This document shows, in pieces, positions 17,861 to 26,401 of a stretch of 64,000 nt of DNA. Numbering within the stretch: position 1 is the first letter of the stretch; each line of letters starts with the position of its first letter. The DNA is from Bordetella petrii (GTDB lineage Bacteria; Pseudomonadota; Gammaproteobacteria; Burkholderiales; Burkholderiaceae_B). The position numbers and the translations under genes were made by a program. The stretch lies in contig WMBV01000004.1 in NCBI GenBank assembly GCA_017745595.1, positions 186,001 to 250,000 on the forward strand. The letters run 5' to 3'. The notes under the pieces are model-generated. The model ran no database searches. It was not told where the DNA came from and saw only the letters and a program-made list of their open reading frames with translations.

Positions 17861-18490
17861 TCAGCCCAGTTCGCGCAAAACGGCGCGCACCGGGCTGGCA
17901 TCGGCCTGGACCAGCGCGAGCGGGAGGGCGATGAGTTCGTAATCGCCTTCGGCAACGTCGTCGAGCAGCAGGTTTTCCAGCACGCGCATGTCGCGCCGCA
18001 AGATGACGTGATGGCTGTCCAAGGTCTTGCTGGACGCGGGGTCGATGCTGGGCGTGTCCAGCCCGATCAGCATCACGCCGCGTTCGGCCAGCCATTCGAT
18101 GGTGTGCGGCGCGTAGGCGGTGAAATCGTCGGTCCACCAGTCCAGCGCGGCGTGCTCGGCCGTGCGCACCAGCACGCGCGGCGGCAATCCGGCCGCGGCG
18201 TGCCGCAGGTGCTCGGGCAGGATCAGCGGGCCGCAGTCCAGTGCATGGATGACCCGGCAGGGTCCCAGGAAGGGTTCCAGCGGCACGGTTCCTATGGCGG
18301 CGGCGTCGTTGCGGTAGTGCAGCGGGGCGTCGGCGTGGGCGCCGATGTGCGGCGACAGCTGGATTTCGCTGACGTTCACCGGACAGTCCGGGGTCAGCGA
18401 CCATTTCCAGCGCTGCTGGTACGGCGTATCGCCCGGAAAGACCGGCGACGAGACCGATACCGGCGGAGAAATGTCCCACAGGCGTTTCAT
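17861..18490 (-). CDS. kynB: Kynurenine formamidase
   Basis: 209-residue metal-dependent hydrolase converting N-formylkynurenine to kynurenine and formate. The start [12 protein letters not shown] is the standard KynB start; a TTG nine bases upstream is possible but less likely. The metal site HIGAHADAP gives H48, H52 and D54. [24 protein letters not shown] and [10 protein letters not shown] are typical of the cyclase-like fold. It precedes kynA in the same direction, so the first two steps of tryptophan catabolism are cotranscribed. No dedicated KynR-type regulator is adjacent. Confidence 0.93.
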   Translation of the reverse strand: MKRLWDISPPVSVSSPVFPGDTPYQQRWKWSLTPDCPVNVSEIQLSPHIGAHADAPLHYRNDAAAIGTVPLEPFLGPCRVIHALDCGPLILPEHLRHAAAGLPPRVLVRTAEHAALDWWTDDFTAYAPHTIEWLAERGVMLIGLDTPSIDPASSKTLDSHHVILRRDMRVLENLLLDDVAEGDYELIALPLALVQADASPVRAVLRELG

Positions 18491-18569
18491 CGTTGGCAAG
18501 CCGGGCGGCGGTTGGCGGTTCGGGTTTCCAGTCTAACGAAATTGCCGGGGTTCCGCTGCCCGCGCGCCG

Positions 18570-19274
18570 TCACAGCAGCCCCAGCTCGGCCATGGACACG
18601 ACCGTATCGCCGGCCACGATCAGGTGGTCGACCAGCCGGATGTCCATCAGCGCCAGCGCCTGCTTCATGCGGCTATTGAACTCGCGGTCGGCCTGGCTGG
18701 GTTGCGCCAGCCCCGATGGGTGATTGTGGGCCAGGATCAGGGCCGCGGCGTGGTGGCGCAGCGCCTCGCGCACGACTTCGCGCGGATACACCGAGGCCTG
18801 GGCCAGCGTGCCGCGCGCCAGTTCGCCGCTGGCGATCAGGTTGAGCTGGTTATCCAGGTACAGGGCCATGCAGTGTTCCACGTCGCGATGCGACAAGGCC
18901 GTCTTGAAATACTGCTTGACGCGGCCGGGCTCGGACAATGCCTGTTGCCGCATCAGTTGTTCTTCGGCGGCGCGGCGCGCCAGTTCCAGGATGGCCGCCA
19001 GCGAGCCCGCCTTGGCCGCGCCCAGCCCCGGCTGCGACATCAGTTCCTGGGGCGAGGCGCCGAACAGGCCGCGCAGCCCGCCATAGCGGTGCAGCAGCAG
19101 GTTGCCCAGGTCGATGGCGGTGCGGCCGCGCGTGCCGGTGCGCAGGGCCAGCGCCAGCAGTTCGGCATCGCGCAGCGACGCCGGGCCGTGGCGCAGCAGG
19201 CGTTCGCGGGGGCGTTCGTGCGGGGGCAGGTCGCGGGGCAGGGGCATGGTCGGGAGCGAAAAGGGCGGGGCCAT
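18570..19274 (-). CDS. radC: RadC family JAB/MPN-domain protein
   Basis: 234-residue protein with an N-terminal helix-hairpin-helix part ([20 protein letters not shown], then [15 protein letters not shown]) and a C-terminal JAMM/MPN metallo-domain with [14 protein letters not shown], the metal-binding signature. Despite the name, a direct role in DNA repair is not established for this family. Two starts are possible, 19274 (MAPPFSL) or 19247 (MPLPRDL); the first has a slightly better purine-rich upstream region. The gene diverges from fkpB. Confidence 0.9.
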   Translation of the reverse strand: MAPPFSLPTMPLPRDLPPHERPRERLLRHGPASLRDAELLALALRTGTRGRTAIDLGNLLLHRYGGLRGLFGASPQELMSQPGLGAAKAGSLAAILELARRAAEEQLMRQQALSEPGRVKQYFKTALSHRDVEHCMALYLDNQLNLIASGELARGTLAQASVYPREVVREALRHHAAALILAHNHPSGLAQPSQADREFNSRMKQALALMDIRLVDHLIVAGDTVVSMAELGLL

Positions 19275-19429
19275 TACGATGCCCCGGGCCGCCGGCGGGC
19301 GGCGCGCGTGTGAACGGTTTTGTCCAGGCGTACTTGTGCGCCCGGCCCGGCCGGGGGCGGCCGCGGCCCATATTGGCCAAGACGTTCTAAAATCAGGGTT
19401 TACCGCCACTATTTCCACGGTGATCCATC

Positions 19430-19909
19430 TTGAGCAGCACCGCCGCCGAACAGGCAACCCCCTCCGTCCGCGCCGATTCCTACCTTACCCTGCACTATCG
19501 CATCGTGCTGGCCTCGGGGCCGGGGCAGGGCTCGGTCTTCGCCGACACCTTCGATGGCCGTCCCGGCACCCTGCAGCTGGGGCTGGGGCAATGGGCGCCC
19601 GGCCTGGAAGCCGCGCTGCTGGGCCATGCCGAAGGCGAACGCTTCAGCGTCACCCTCGAACCGGCCCAGGCCTACGGCGACCGCAATCCCGATCTCATCC
19701 AAAAGGTCACCCGTGCCATGCTGGCCGAACACGCCGGCGCCGATGCCACCTTCGAACCCGGCGACCTGGTCGAATTCACCGCGCCCAACGGCGCCCGCTA
19801 TTCCGGCGTGCTGAAGCAAATCGAACCCGATTGGGCGTTGTTCGATTTCAACCATCCGTTGGCGGGCACCACGCTGCGCGTCGATGTCCATATCCTGGGG
19901 GTGCTGTAA
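19430..19909 (+). CDS. fkpB: FKBP-type peptidyl-prolyl isomerase (SlpA/FkpB type)
   Basis: 159-residue SlyD/SlpA-type cis-trans prolyl isomerase. FKBP-domain features are [54 protein letters not shown] and a C-terminal [19 protein letters not shown]. The insert-in-flap region lies between about residues 80 and 125. Translation appears to start at TTG (19430), as no ATG fits the domain start. The gene joins ispH by a one-base overlap (TAATG), the same neighbour pair as fkpB-ispH in Escherichia coli. Confidence 0.9.
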   Translation: MSSTAAEQATPSVRADSYLTLHYRIVLASGPGQGSVFADTFDGRPGTLQLGLGQWAPGLEAALLGHAEGERFSVTLEPAQAYGDRNPDLIQKVTRAMLAEHAGADATFEPGDLVEFTAPNGARYSGVLKQIEPDWALFDFNHPLAGTTLRVDVHILGVL

Positions 19910-20889
19910 TGAATCGTCCGGTCACCGCCGCCGATGCCGAGGTCGTGCTGGCCCAGCCGCGCGGTTTCTGCGCCGGCGTCGACCGGGCCATCGACATCGT
20001 CGAGCGTGCCCTTGAACTTCATGGCGCCCCCATCTATGTGCGCCACGAAATCGTCCACAACCGGTACGTGGTCGAAGACCTGCGCGGCAAGGGCGCCATC
20101 TTCATCGACGAACTCGACCAGGCGCCCGCCGGCGCCATCGTGGTGTTTTCGGCGCATGGCGTATCCAAGGCGGTGCGCCGCGAGGCCGAATCGCGCGGGC
20201 TGCAAGTATTCGATGCCACCTGCCCGCTGGTCACCAAGGTGCATATCGAAGTCGCGCGCATGCGCGCCGCCGGCCGCGAGATCATCATGATCGGCCACAA
20301 GGGCCACCCCGAAGTCGAGGGCACGCTGGGGCAGGCGCAGGGCGGCATGTATCTGGTCGAAACGGCCGGCGACGTCGCCGATCTGCAAGTGGCCGATCCC
20401 TCCAACCTGGCCTTCGTCACCCAGACCACCCTGTCGGTCGACGACGCCGCGGCGGTGTCGGCCGCGCTGCGCGCGCGCTTTCCCGACATCGTCGAGCCCA
20501 AGAAAAGCGACATCTGCTACGCCACGCAAAACCGCCAAGACGCCGTCAAGCTGCTGGCGCCCGATTGCGATCTGGTGCTGGTGGTGGGCAGCCCCAACAG
20601 CTCGAATTCCAACCGCCTGCGCGAAGTCGCCGAACGCATCGGCACCGAGGCCTATCTGGTCGATGGCGCCCAGTCCATCGATCCCGCCTGGCTCGCGGGC
20701 CGCCAGCGCATCGGCATCAGTGCCGGCGCGTCGGCGCCCGAAGTCCTGGTGCAGCAGGTCGTGCAGCGCCTGAAAGAACTCGGGGCCGTATCGGTGCGCA
20801 CCATGCCCGGGCTGGAAGAAAACGTGGCATTCCCCCTGCCCAAGGGCCTGTCGCGCAAGTCCGCGCCCGAGCCCTCCGCGCCGCGATAA
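19909..20889 (+). CDS. ispH: 4-hydroxy-3-methylbut-2-enyl diphosphate reductase IspH
   Basis: 326-residue iron-sulfur enzyme for the last MEP-pathway step, yielding IPP and DMAPP. The three cluster cysteines appear in [12 protein letters not shown] (C21), [11 protein letters not shown] and [11 protein letters not shown]. The catalytic Glu region [14 protein letters not shown] and the final [14 protein letters not shown] are conserved. The ATG overlaps the fkpB stop. Its product feeds the farnesyl diphosphate used by HpnCDE, though the genes are 14 kb apart and there is no sign of coregulation. Confidence 0.96.
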   Translation: MNRPVTAADAEVVLAQPRGFCAGVDRAIDIVERALELHGAPIYVRHEIVHNRYVVEDLRGKGAIFIDELDQAPAGAIVVFSAHGVSKAVRREAESRGLQVFDATCPLVTKVHIEVARMRAAGREIIMIGHKGHPEVEGTLGQAQGGMYLVETAGDVADLQVADPSNLAFVTQTTLSVDDAAAVSAALRARFPDIVEPKKSDICYATQNRQDAVKLLAPDCDLVLVVGSPNSSNSNRLREVAERIGTEAYLVDGAQSIDPAWLAGRQRIGISAGASAPEVLVQQVVQRLKELGAVSVRTMPGLEENVAFPLPKGLSRKSAPEPSAPR

Positions 20890-20914
20890 CGCACGCCACT
20901 CTCCAGGAGACCCC

Positions 20915-21559
20915 ATGCAGTTGTACAGCTACTTCCGCAGCTCGGCCGCTTACCGCGTGCGCATCGCCCTCAACCTCAAGGGGCTGCCCTACGAATACCT
21001 GGGGGTCCACTTGCTGAAAGACGGCGGCCAGCAACTGTCCGACAACTATCGTGCGCTCAATCCCGCCGCGCTCGTCCCCACGCTGGTCGACGGCGAAACC
21101 GTCATCGGGCAGTCGCTGGCCATCATCGAATACCTCGATGAAACCCATCCGCAACCGGCGCTGCTGCCGTCCGACCCGGCCGGCCGGGCTCGCGTGCGCG
21201 GCATTGCGCAGGCCATCGCCTGCGATACCCATCCGCTGAACAATCTGCGCGTGCTCAAGTACCTGAAGCGCAACCTGAAGGTCAGCGACGACGCCAAGAA
21301 CGAGTGGTACCGGCATTGGGTCGACGTGGGCCTGTCCGCGGTGGAAGCCATGCTGGCCAGCTCGCCCGCCACCGGCCGCTACTGCCATGGCGACTCCCCC
21401 GGCCTGGCCGACCTGTGCCTGGTGCCGCAGGTGTATAACGCCCGCCGCTTCGATTGCGATCTCTCCGCCATGCCCACGGTGCTGCGCATCGATGCCGCCT
21501 GCCGTGAACTGCAGGCCTTCGACCTCGCCGATCCCGCCAAACAGCCCGACGCCGAATAG
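20915..21559 (+). CDS. maiA: Maleylacetoacetate isomerase
   Basis: 214-residue zeta-class glutathione S-transferase that isomerises maleylacetoacetate to fumarylacetoacetate in tyrosine/homogentisate breakdown. The active-site motif YFRSSAAYRVRIALNLKG (Ser9-Ser10 region) is intact. The glutathione-site segments NPAALVPTLVDG and IGQSLAIIEYLDETHP also match. The C-terminal half is all helical and ends with AFDLADPAKQPDAE. It starts 25 bp after ispH with an AGGAGA ribosome-binding site and is closed by a strong terminator. Homogentisate genes are not in the window. A related maleylpyruvate isomerase role is possible. Confidence 0.9.
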   Translation: MQLYSYFRSSAAYRVRIALNLKGLPYEYLGVHLLKDGGQQLSDNYRALNPAALVPTLVDGETVIGQSLAIIEYLDETHPQPALLPSDPAGRARVRGIAQAIACDTHPLNNLRVLKYLKRNLKVSDDAKNEWYRHWVDVGLSAVEAMLASSPATGRYCHGDSPGLADLCLVPQVYNARRFDCDLSAMPTVLRIDAACRELQAFDLADPAKQPDAE

Positions 21560-21610
21560 CGCGCGGCCCCGCGCCGGCAACAGCAGCGGCAAAGAACAGC
21601 GGCAAAGAAA

Positions 21611-21639
21611 AAAGGGCAGCCCGTGGGCTGCCCTTTTTT
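21611..21639. terminator. Bidirectional intrinsic terminator, maiA / tRNA-Thr
   Basis: Stem AAAGGGCAGCCC/GGGCTGCCCTTT with A-rich left and T-rich right flanks. It closes the maiA transcript on the plus strand and the convergent tRNA-Thr transcript on the minus strand, nine bases from the tRNA 3' end. Confidence 0.9.
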
Positions 21640-21648
21640 GCGTATTTC

Positions 21649-21724
21649 TGGTGCCGGCAAGAGGAGTCGAACCCCCGACCTTCGCATTACGAATGCGCTG
21701 CTCTACCAACTGAGCTATGCCGGC
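21649..21724 (-). tRNA. tRNA-Thr (CGT)
   Basis: 76-nt cloverleaf including encoded CCA. The acceptor stem is GCCGGCA/TGCCGGC, the D arm GCTC-AGTTGGTA-GAGC, the anticodon loop TTCGTAA (anticodon CGT, reads ACG) and the T arm GGGGG-TTCGACT-CCTC. The sequence resembles thrW of Escherichia coli. Confidence 0.96.
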
Positions 21725-21867
21725 GTGCATGGGCGCACAGAGCGCCTTCCGCGGGTGCTGCGCGCCGTAACGCGCCGCGCCGAAAGACCGAGATCATATC
21801 AGAGAATTCCGGCGCCCGCATGCGAGCGCGACCGACACCAGCATTCAAGCATGGTGATTTGGTCGAC

Positions 21868-21896
21868 TTGCACAGCCAAAAAATTTACGTCATAAT
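21868..21896 (+). promoter_or_regulatory. Promoter for tRNA-Asn
   Basis: -35 TTGCAC (21868-21873) and -10 CATAAT (21891-21896) with a 17-bp AT-rich spacer. This places the transcript start about 10 bases before the tRNA 5' end. Confidence 0.7.
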
Positions 21897-21913
21897 CTCG
21901 CTTCTTTAGCAGT

Positions 21914-21989
21914 TCCCCGATAGCTCAGTCGGTAGAGCGACGGACTGTTAATCCGCAGGTCGCTGGTTCGAGCCCAGCTCGGGGAGCCA
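21914..21989 (+). tRNA. tRNA-Asn (GTT)
   Basis: 76-nt cloverleaf with encoded CCA. Acceptor stem TCCCCGA/TCGGGGA, D arm GCTC-AGTCGGTA-GAGC, anticodon stem-loop CGGAC-TGTTAAT-CCG (anticodon GTT) and T loop TTCGAGC. It has its own promoter and terminator. Confidence 0.97.
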
Positions 21990-21997
21990 AGAAATAC

Positions 21998-22027
21998 GGG
22001 GCTGTTCACGTAAAGTGAACAGCCCCT
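21998..22027 (+). terminator. Intrinsic terminator after tRNA-Asn
   Basis: Perfect 12-bp stem GGGGCTGTTCAC/GTGAACAGCCCC with a five-base GTAAA-type loop, then TTT, starting eight bases after the tRNA-Asn 3' end. Confidence 0.88.
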
Positions 22028-22120
22028 TTGGCTTTCTGGGCGCCGATCAGCCGGCCGCCGATCAGCCAGCGAAAAATCGCCTGTGCAATAACGGCGGCCC
22101 GCGGCCGCGGCATGCTTCGG

Positions 22121-22456
22121 CTATGCCCGGTCCAGAAACAGCGTCACCAGCAGCGAGCAATCTTGCAGCGCGGTCACGCTGTGCTGTACGCCGGGGGCCA
22201 GATACACCAGCACGCCGGGCTCCAGGCGTTGGGTTTTGCCATGGGCGTCCAGTTCCAGCGCGCCTTCCAGGCACTGCAGGGTGATGGCGCTGCGTTCGAT
22301 GTCGTGGGGCGGCAGCGCCTCGCCGGCGGGCAGGGTCAGGCGCAGGATCTCCAGCTGGTCCGCGCGCACCAGCGCCTGCGAAGGCGTATCCTTGACGGCA
22401 GCGCCCAAGGGGCGGATGTCGATGAGTTCGCCCGAGCGGGCATGATGCAGCGCCAT
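22121..22456 (-). CDS. Cupin domain protein
   Basis: 111-residue single cupin barrel. The first cupin motif is degenerate (LTLPAGEALPPHDIERSAITLQCLEGALEL), with His in PPHD and Glu in CLEG. The second reads LVYLAPGVQHSVTALQDCSLL. It begins MALHHARSGELIDI at 22456. Small cupins of this kind bind metals or regulate responses; no enzyme activity can be assigned. It stands alone, divergent from the COG0523 GTPase gene with 96 bp between them, so the two might share regulation. Confidence 0.75.
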   Translation of the reverse strand: MALHHARSGELIDIRPLGAAVKDTPSQALVRADQLEILRLTLPAGEALPPHDIERSAITLQCLEGALELDAHGKTQRLEPGVLVYLAPGVQHSVTALQDCSLLVTLFLDRA

Positions 22457-22552
22457 ATATGCACTCCGTGGTCCAGACAACAATAGAAACCGCCGTTCGC
22501 TTTTCATCGCCATATTACGCCTGGCCGTCCGGCGCGCCCGCGGGCTTTTCGC

Positions 22553-23608
22553 ATGCACGAGCCTGATCGCCGCCCCGAGGCCCCCCAAGGCGCCGATGAC
22601 CGCCGCATCGGCGTCACCGTGCTGACCGGCTTCCTGGGCAGCGGCAAGACTACGCTGCTGAACCGGCTGGTCCGGGATCCGGCTTATGCCCATACCGCCG
22701 TCATCGTCAACGAGTTCGGCGCGGTAGGGGTGGACCATCACCTCGTGCGCCATGCCGACGCCCGCATCGTCTTGCTGGAAGGGGGGTGTATTTGCTGCAC
22801 GGTCAGCGGCGGCCTGGTCGCGACGCTGCGCGATTTATTCATGATGGCGCTGCGGCGGCAGATCAAGCCGTTGCGCCGCGTACTCATCGAAACCACCGGC
22901 CTGGCCACGCCCGCCGCCATTCTGTTCACCTTGCGCCACGAACATTTCCTGGCCGAACGCTATGTGCACCAGGGCACGATCACGGTGGTCGACGCCCGGC
23001 ATGTGGCGGCGCAACTGCTGGCGCAGCCCGAGGCCGCGCAGCAGATCGCGCTGGCCGACGTCATTGTCTGCGCGAAGTCCGATCTGGTGGACGCCGGCGC
23101 CTTGGCCGATGCCCTGGCGGCGGTCGCGCAAATCAATCCGGGCGCGGCGGTGTGCGTGCAGCGCCAGGATGCGCCGCTGCACCCCGCGCTGCTGATGCGC
23201 GAGCGCCTGCCGGCGCGCGCGGCGGGCGGCGCCTGGGGCGGCTGGCTGGGCGCGCCGGCGCAGCCAGGGCAGCCGGGGTACCAGGGGTACAACGGCCGCC
23301 ATCCGCAGGTGCGCCAGGCCGTGGTCGAGATGCCGGCGCCGGTCAGCCGCGCCGTATTCCTGACCGGCATGGCGCAGATACAAGATGCCTATCATCAGGG
23401 GCTCTTGCGCATCAAGGGACTGGTCGCGTTCCAGGGCGAAAACGCGCCCTGCGCCGTCCATGGCGTGCACCGCGACCTGTACCCGCCCGAACCGCTGGCG
23501 GCCTGGCCGGACGGCGAGCGGCAGTCGCGCCTGGTATTCATCCTGCGCGGCCTGGATCCCGCCATCGTCGCCGACGCCGCGCGGCGCGCCTTGCGACAGC
23601 CGGCCTGA
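22553..23608 (+). CDS. COG0523/CobW-family GTPase, putative metallochaperone
   Basis: 351-residue G3E-type GTPase. The P-loop is GFLGSGKT (residues 26-33), the metal-binding CxCC motif is C79-I-C81-C82 in GGCICCTVSG, and the base-recognition motif is CAKSD. A C-terminal CobW domain follows (FLTGMAQIQDAYHQGLLRIKGLVAF). Members deliver zinc, cobalt or iron to client enzymes, or act in metal homeostasis. There are no cobalamin genes near, so a zinc-related role is more likely than CobW itself. No Zur-like palindrome is evident upstream. A LysR gene follows after 76 bp. Confidence 0.87.
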   Translation: MHEPDRRPEAPQGADDRRIGVTVLTGFLGSGKTTLLNRLVRDPAYAHTAVIVNEFGAVGVDHHLVRHADARIVLLEGGCICCTVSGGLVATLRDLFMMALRRQIKPLRRVLIETTGLATPAAILFTLRHEHFLAERYVHQGTITVVDARHVAAQLLAQPEAAQQIALADVIVCAKSDLVDAGALADALAAVAQINPGAAVCVQRQDAPLHPALLMRERLPARAAGGAWGGWLGAPAQPGQPGYQGYNGRHPQVRQAVVEMPAPVSRAVFLTGMAQIQDAYHQGLLRIKGLVAFQGENAPCAVHGVHRDLYPPEPLAAWPDGERQSRLVFILRGLDPAIVADAARRALRQPA

Positions 23609-23684
23609 ACTTCTTCACAAGGCGGTCGGCACCCGCCGCGAAATACGGTATAAAACGTGCACCGCCGCCAGAAAAGAGGGCATC

Positions 23685-24587
23685 ATGGACCGCCTGAAGG
23701 CCATGCAGGTGTTCGTCGAAGTCGTCGACCGCGGTAGCCTGTCGGCCGCGGCGCAGCGGCTCGACATGTCCCGGGCCATGGTGTCCCGCTACCTGGCCGA
23801 GCTCGAAGAATGGGTGGGCGCGCGCCTGCTGCACCGCACGACACGCCGCCTCAGCCTGACGCCGGCGGGGGCCGATGCGCTGCCGCGCTGCCGCCACATG
23901 CTGGATCAGGTGGGCGATATGCGCGCGGCCGTGGCCAGCCCCCAGTCCGAGCCGCGCGGCGAATTGCGCATGACCGCCAGCTTTTCGTTCGGCGCCGCCC
24001 AGCTCGGCGGCGCGGTGGCCGATTTCGTGGCCCGCTATCCGGGCGCCACCATAGACCTGCAACTGATCGACCGCACCGTCAATCTGGTGGAAGAGCGCAT
24101 CGACCTGGCCATACGCATCACCAACGAGCTGGACCCCAACCTGATCGCCCGCAAGCTGGCGCCTTGCCGGTCGGTGGTATGCGCCGCGCCGGCGTACCTG
24201 AATGCGCACGGGGCTCCCGCGCGGCCCGAAGACCTGGCCAAGCACAATTGCCTGGCCCATACGCACTACGGCAAAAGCCTGTGGCGCTTCAGCCGCGAGG
24301 GCGCCTGGGTAGACGTGCCGGTGGGCGGCAACATCGCCGCCAATGACACCGTGCTGCTGGCCCGCGCGGCGGAGCAGGGCGCGGGTATTGCGCTGTTGCC
24401 CGCGTATCTGGCGGGGCCCCTGGTTGCGGACGGCCGGCTGGTCGCGCTGCTGCCGGCCACGCCGCCCGAAGAGCTGGGCATCTACGGCGTCTATGCCTCG
24501 CGGCGCCACATGCCGTTGATCCTGCGGACCATGCTGGATTTCCTGGCCGAGCGGCTCGGTCCGGTGCCATGGGATGCCGGCGCCTGA
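23685..24587 (+). CDS. LysR family transcriptional regulator
   Basis: 300-residue LysR-type regulator. The winged helix-turn-helix is in residues 1-60 (MDRLKAMQVFVEVVDRGSLS, then AAQRLDMSRAMVSRYLAELE). A periplasmic-binding-fold effector domain follows (GELRMTASFSFGAAQLGGAV, LAIRITNELDPNLIARKL). The start at 23685 has GAGGG upstream. A TATAAA box (23650-23655) with a weak -35 is a possible promoter. It is of the subgroup that often regulates a divergent target, but here the upstream neighbour is codirectional, so its target is unknown. Confidence 0.88.
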   Translation: MDRLKAMQVFVEVVDRGSLSAAAQRLDMSRAMVSRYLAELEEWVGARLLHRTTRRLSLTPAGADALPRCRHMLDQVGDMRAAVASPQSEPRGELRMTASFSFGAAQLGGAVADFVARYPGATIDLQLIDRTVNLVEERIDLAIRITNELDPNLIARKLAPCRSVVCAAPAYLNAHGAPARPEDLAKHNCLAHTHYGKSLWRFSREGAWVDVPVGGNIAANDTVLLARAAEQGAGIALLPAYLAGPLVADGRLVALLPATPPEELGIYGVYASRRHMPLILRTMLDFLAERLGPVPWDAGA

Positions 24588-24607
24588 GCGCGGTGCGGCA
24601 AGTGCTT

Positions 24608-24635
24608 TGTCGGCCCGGGCATTGCGGGTATAATT
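24608..24635 (+). promoter_or_regulatory. Strong orphan sigma-70 promoter
   Basis: -35 TTGTCG (24608-24613), 16-bp spacer, consensus -10 TATAAT (24630-24635). The predicted start is near 24642. No convincing gene follows for about 600 bp, so this may drive a non-coding RNA or a near-leaderless small gene. Confidence 0.55.
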
Positions 24636-25258
24636 CACTGACTGTTTTCATGAAGACCAACGTCGCCCCCCACCAGCGCTGCCTTGCAGGCAGTCGTGGC
24701 AGTTACGGCAAAAGTGCCGTATCAACAAGGCGGGGCGCGGGCAACGCCGCAGCGGCTACCACCGTAGCGGGCTTCCCGGTAACCGGCATCGCTACAGCGG
24801 TTTCAAGGTTTCCCGAAGTCGTTGTCGCGCAGGTTGGCAGGCCGCCTAAGCGCCGGCCGTTCATGGGGGCAGCATGGTCGTCCCATACGTCTAAGAATCG
24901 TCGGCTCAGCGTCGCCGCAAAGCCTGCCCGGCTCGTTCCTGGCTTGGCGTGGTTGCTGTTCCGGGGCTAAGAGCACCCTGCGTCTCCATTTTGTGTCCCG
25001 GCGCCAGGCGGTTCAGGTTCATTTTTTAAGCATATGCCGCCTAGGCGGCGCTGCGCACTGATACGCGCGGCATTGTGCGGGTTCAACGTGCCGAAGTGCC
25101 GGCGCTTGCCCCTTGATGCCGTGCTTGCAGGAACACCATGAACACTACGCAAGTCCGCGTCTCGGCATGGACCCTCCCGCCCCTGGGGCAGGGCGGTTCC
25201 TGTTGCGTGAACGCCGCGGGCCGCGCCGCCGCTTGCGGCATCCCGTGCGACGCCCAGC
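24636..25258 (+). other. Apparently gene-free transcribed region, possible structured RNA
   Basis: About 620 bp between the orphan promoter and the tRNA-fMet terminator. Short hairpins cluster near its start: CTGCCT/AGGCAG, TACGGCA/TGCCGTA, GCTAC/GTAGC, and an outer GTAGCG/CGCTAC pair. A perfect 14-bp palindrome GCCGCCTAGGCGGC lies at 25036-25049. An open frame of 106 codons begins ATG at 24651, only about nine bases from the predicted start and without a ribosome-binding site. Its third-codon GC is clearly lower than in neighbouring genes and it matches no family I know. I do not recognise RNase P RNA, tmRNA, 6S or SRP RNA here. Confidence 0.4.
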
Positions 25259-25286
25259 AAAAAGGCCCGGCAATGTGCCGGGCCTT
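25259..25286 (-). terminator. Intrinsic terminator after tRNA-fMet
   Basis: On the minus strand a stem AAGGCCCGGCA/TGCCGGGCCTT with a three-base loop is followed by a U-run, 19 bases past the tRNA 3' end. Confidence 0.88.
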
Positions 25287-25304
25287 CGATGACTGCTTGC
25301 GTAT

Positions 25305-25381
<77 letters not shown>

Positions 25382-25451
25382 TCTGAGAAGAAAGAGCTTA
25401 TCCTTTTTTCAGAATTAACGCAAATTAGCCCCTTTTACAGACAAAAGATCA

Positions 25452-26384
25452 ATGGACGATAGCGAGGCAACATGCGTGCTGGAAACCGCGCTGCTATGCG
25501 CCAGCCAGCCGATGCAACTGGCCGAGATGCGCAAGCTGTTCGGCGATGACCCGGAATTCGACAACGACAAGCTGCGCGAGCTGCTGCAGGGCCTGCAAGG
25601 CCACTGGACCGGGCGCGGCATGGACCTGGTGCAGCTGGCTTCGGGCTGGCGCTTTCAAAGCCGGCCGCAAATGCAGCGCTACCTCGAGCGCCTGAATCCG
25701 GAAAAACCGCCCAAGTATTCGCGGGCCGTCATGGAAACCCTGGCCATCGTGGCCTGGCGCCAGCCGGTCACGCGCGGCGATATCGAAGACATCCGCGGCG
25801 TGACGGTGTCTTCCCAGATCGTCAAGGCGCTCGAAGACCGGGGCTGGATCGAAGTGATCGGGCATCGCGACGCGCCCGGCCGGCCGGCCCTGTTCGGCAC
25901 CACCCGGCAGTTCCTCGATGATCTGGGGCTGCGCGCGCTGGACGAACTGCCGCCCCTCGATACCGCCCAGGCCGTGGCCGCCCTCGAGGGCCTGGATCTC
26001 GGCGGATCCGAGGTCACGCTGACGCCCGATGCCCCGCCGCAGGCCGACGGCGCCTCGCCTGTCGAGGCCGCGGCTGGCCCCGGGCAGCCCGACATCCCGC
26101 CTCCCAGCCCCGATACGGTGCCCCAGCCGGGGACGCAGCCCGAAATCGAACCGGGGGCGCCCCAACCCGAAATTACGCCGGCTACGCCCGAACCCGAGGT
26201 CGAGCCGCCCACTCCGGAACCCGAGATCGAGCCGCGCGTGCCCGAACCCGAAGTCGAACCGCAGGCGCCCGAGCCCGAGGTCGAGCCGCAGGTGCCCGAG
26301 CCCGAAACCGAGCCGCCCGCGCCCGATGTTCCGTCCAACCCCGATGAAGACCGGTCCGCGCGCAGCGGGCTGGCACAAGCTTGA
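25452..26384 (+). CDS. scpB: Segregation and condensation protein B
   Basis: 310-residue kleisin-associated subunit of the SMC-ScpAB condensin. The two winged-helix domains lie in about residues 1-175 ([18 protein letters not shown], then [30 protein letters not shown] and [19 protein letters not shown]). From about residue 215 the protein continues as a low-complexity tail of Pro-Glu repeats (units like PEPEVEP) of some 90 residues, longer than usual for ScpB. scpA is not adjacent. The TTGA at the stop suggests tight linkage to rluB. Confidence 0.92.
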   Translation: MDDSEATCVLETALLCASQPMQLAEMRKLFGDDPEFDNDKLRELLQGLQGHWTGRGMDLVQLASGWRFQSRPQMQRYLERLNPEKPPKYSRAVMETLAIVAWRQPVTRGDIEDIRGVTVSSQIVKALEDRGWIEVIGHRDAPGRPALFGTTRQFLDDLGLRALDELPPLDTAQAVAALEGLDLGGSEVTLTPDAPPQADGASPVEAAAGPGQPDIPPPSPDTVPQPGTQPEIEPGAPQPEITPATPEPEVEPPTPEPEIEPRVPEPEVEPQAPEPEVEPQVPEPETEPPAPDVPSNPDEDRSARSGLAQA

Positions 26385-26401
26385 AATCTGGAGCTGTCTC
26401 C

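Noticed and set aside
16950..18479. 509-codon kynB-kynA fusion reading
   Set aside because: The upstream part is an out-of-frame shadow of kynB; kynA starts at 17798 with a normal N-terminus.
24651..24970. 106-codon frame after the orphan promoter
   Set aside because: No ribosome-binding site, lower third-codon GC than neighbours and no family resemblance; kept only as a possibility within the non-coding region entry.
24636..25258. tmRNA, RNase P RNA, 6S or SRP RNA
   Set aside because: None of their conserved sequence blocks could be found in this stretch.
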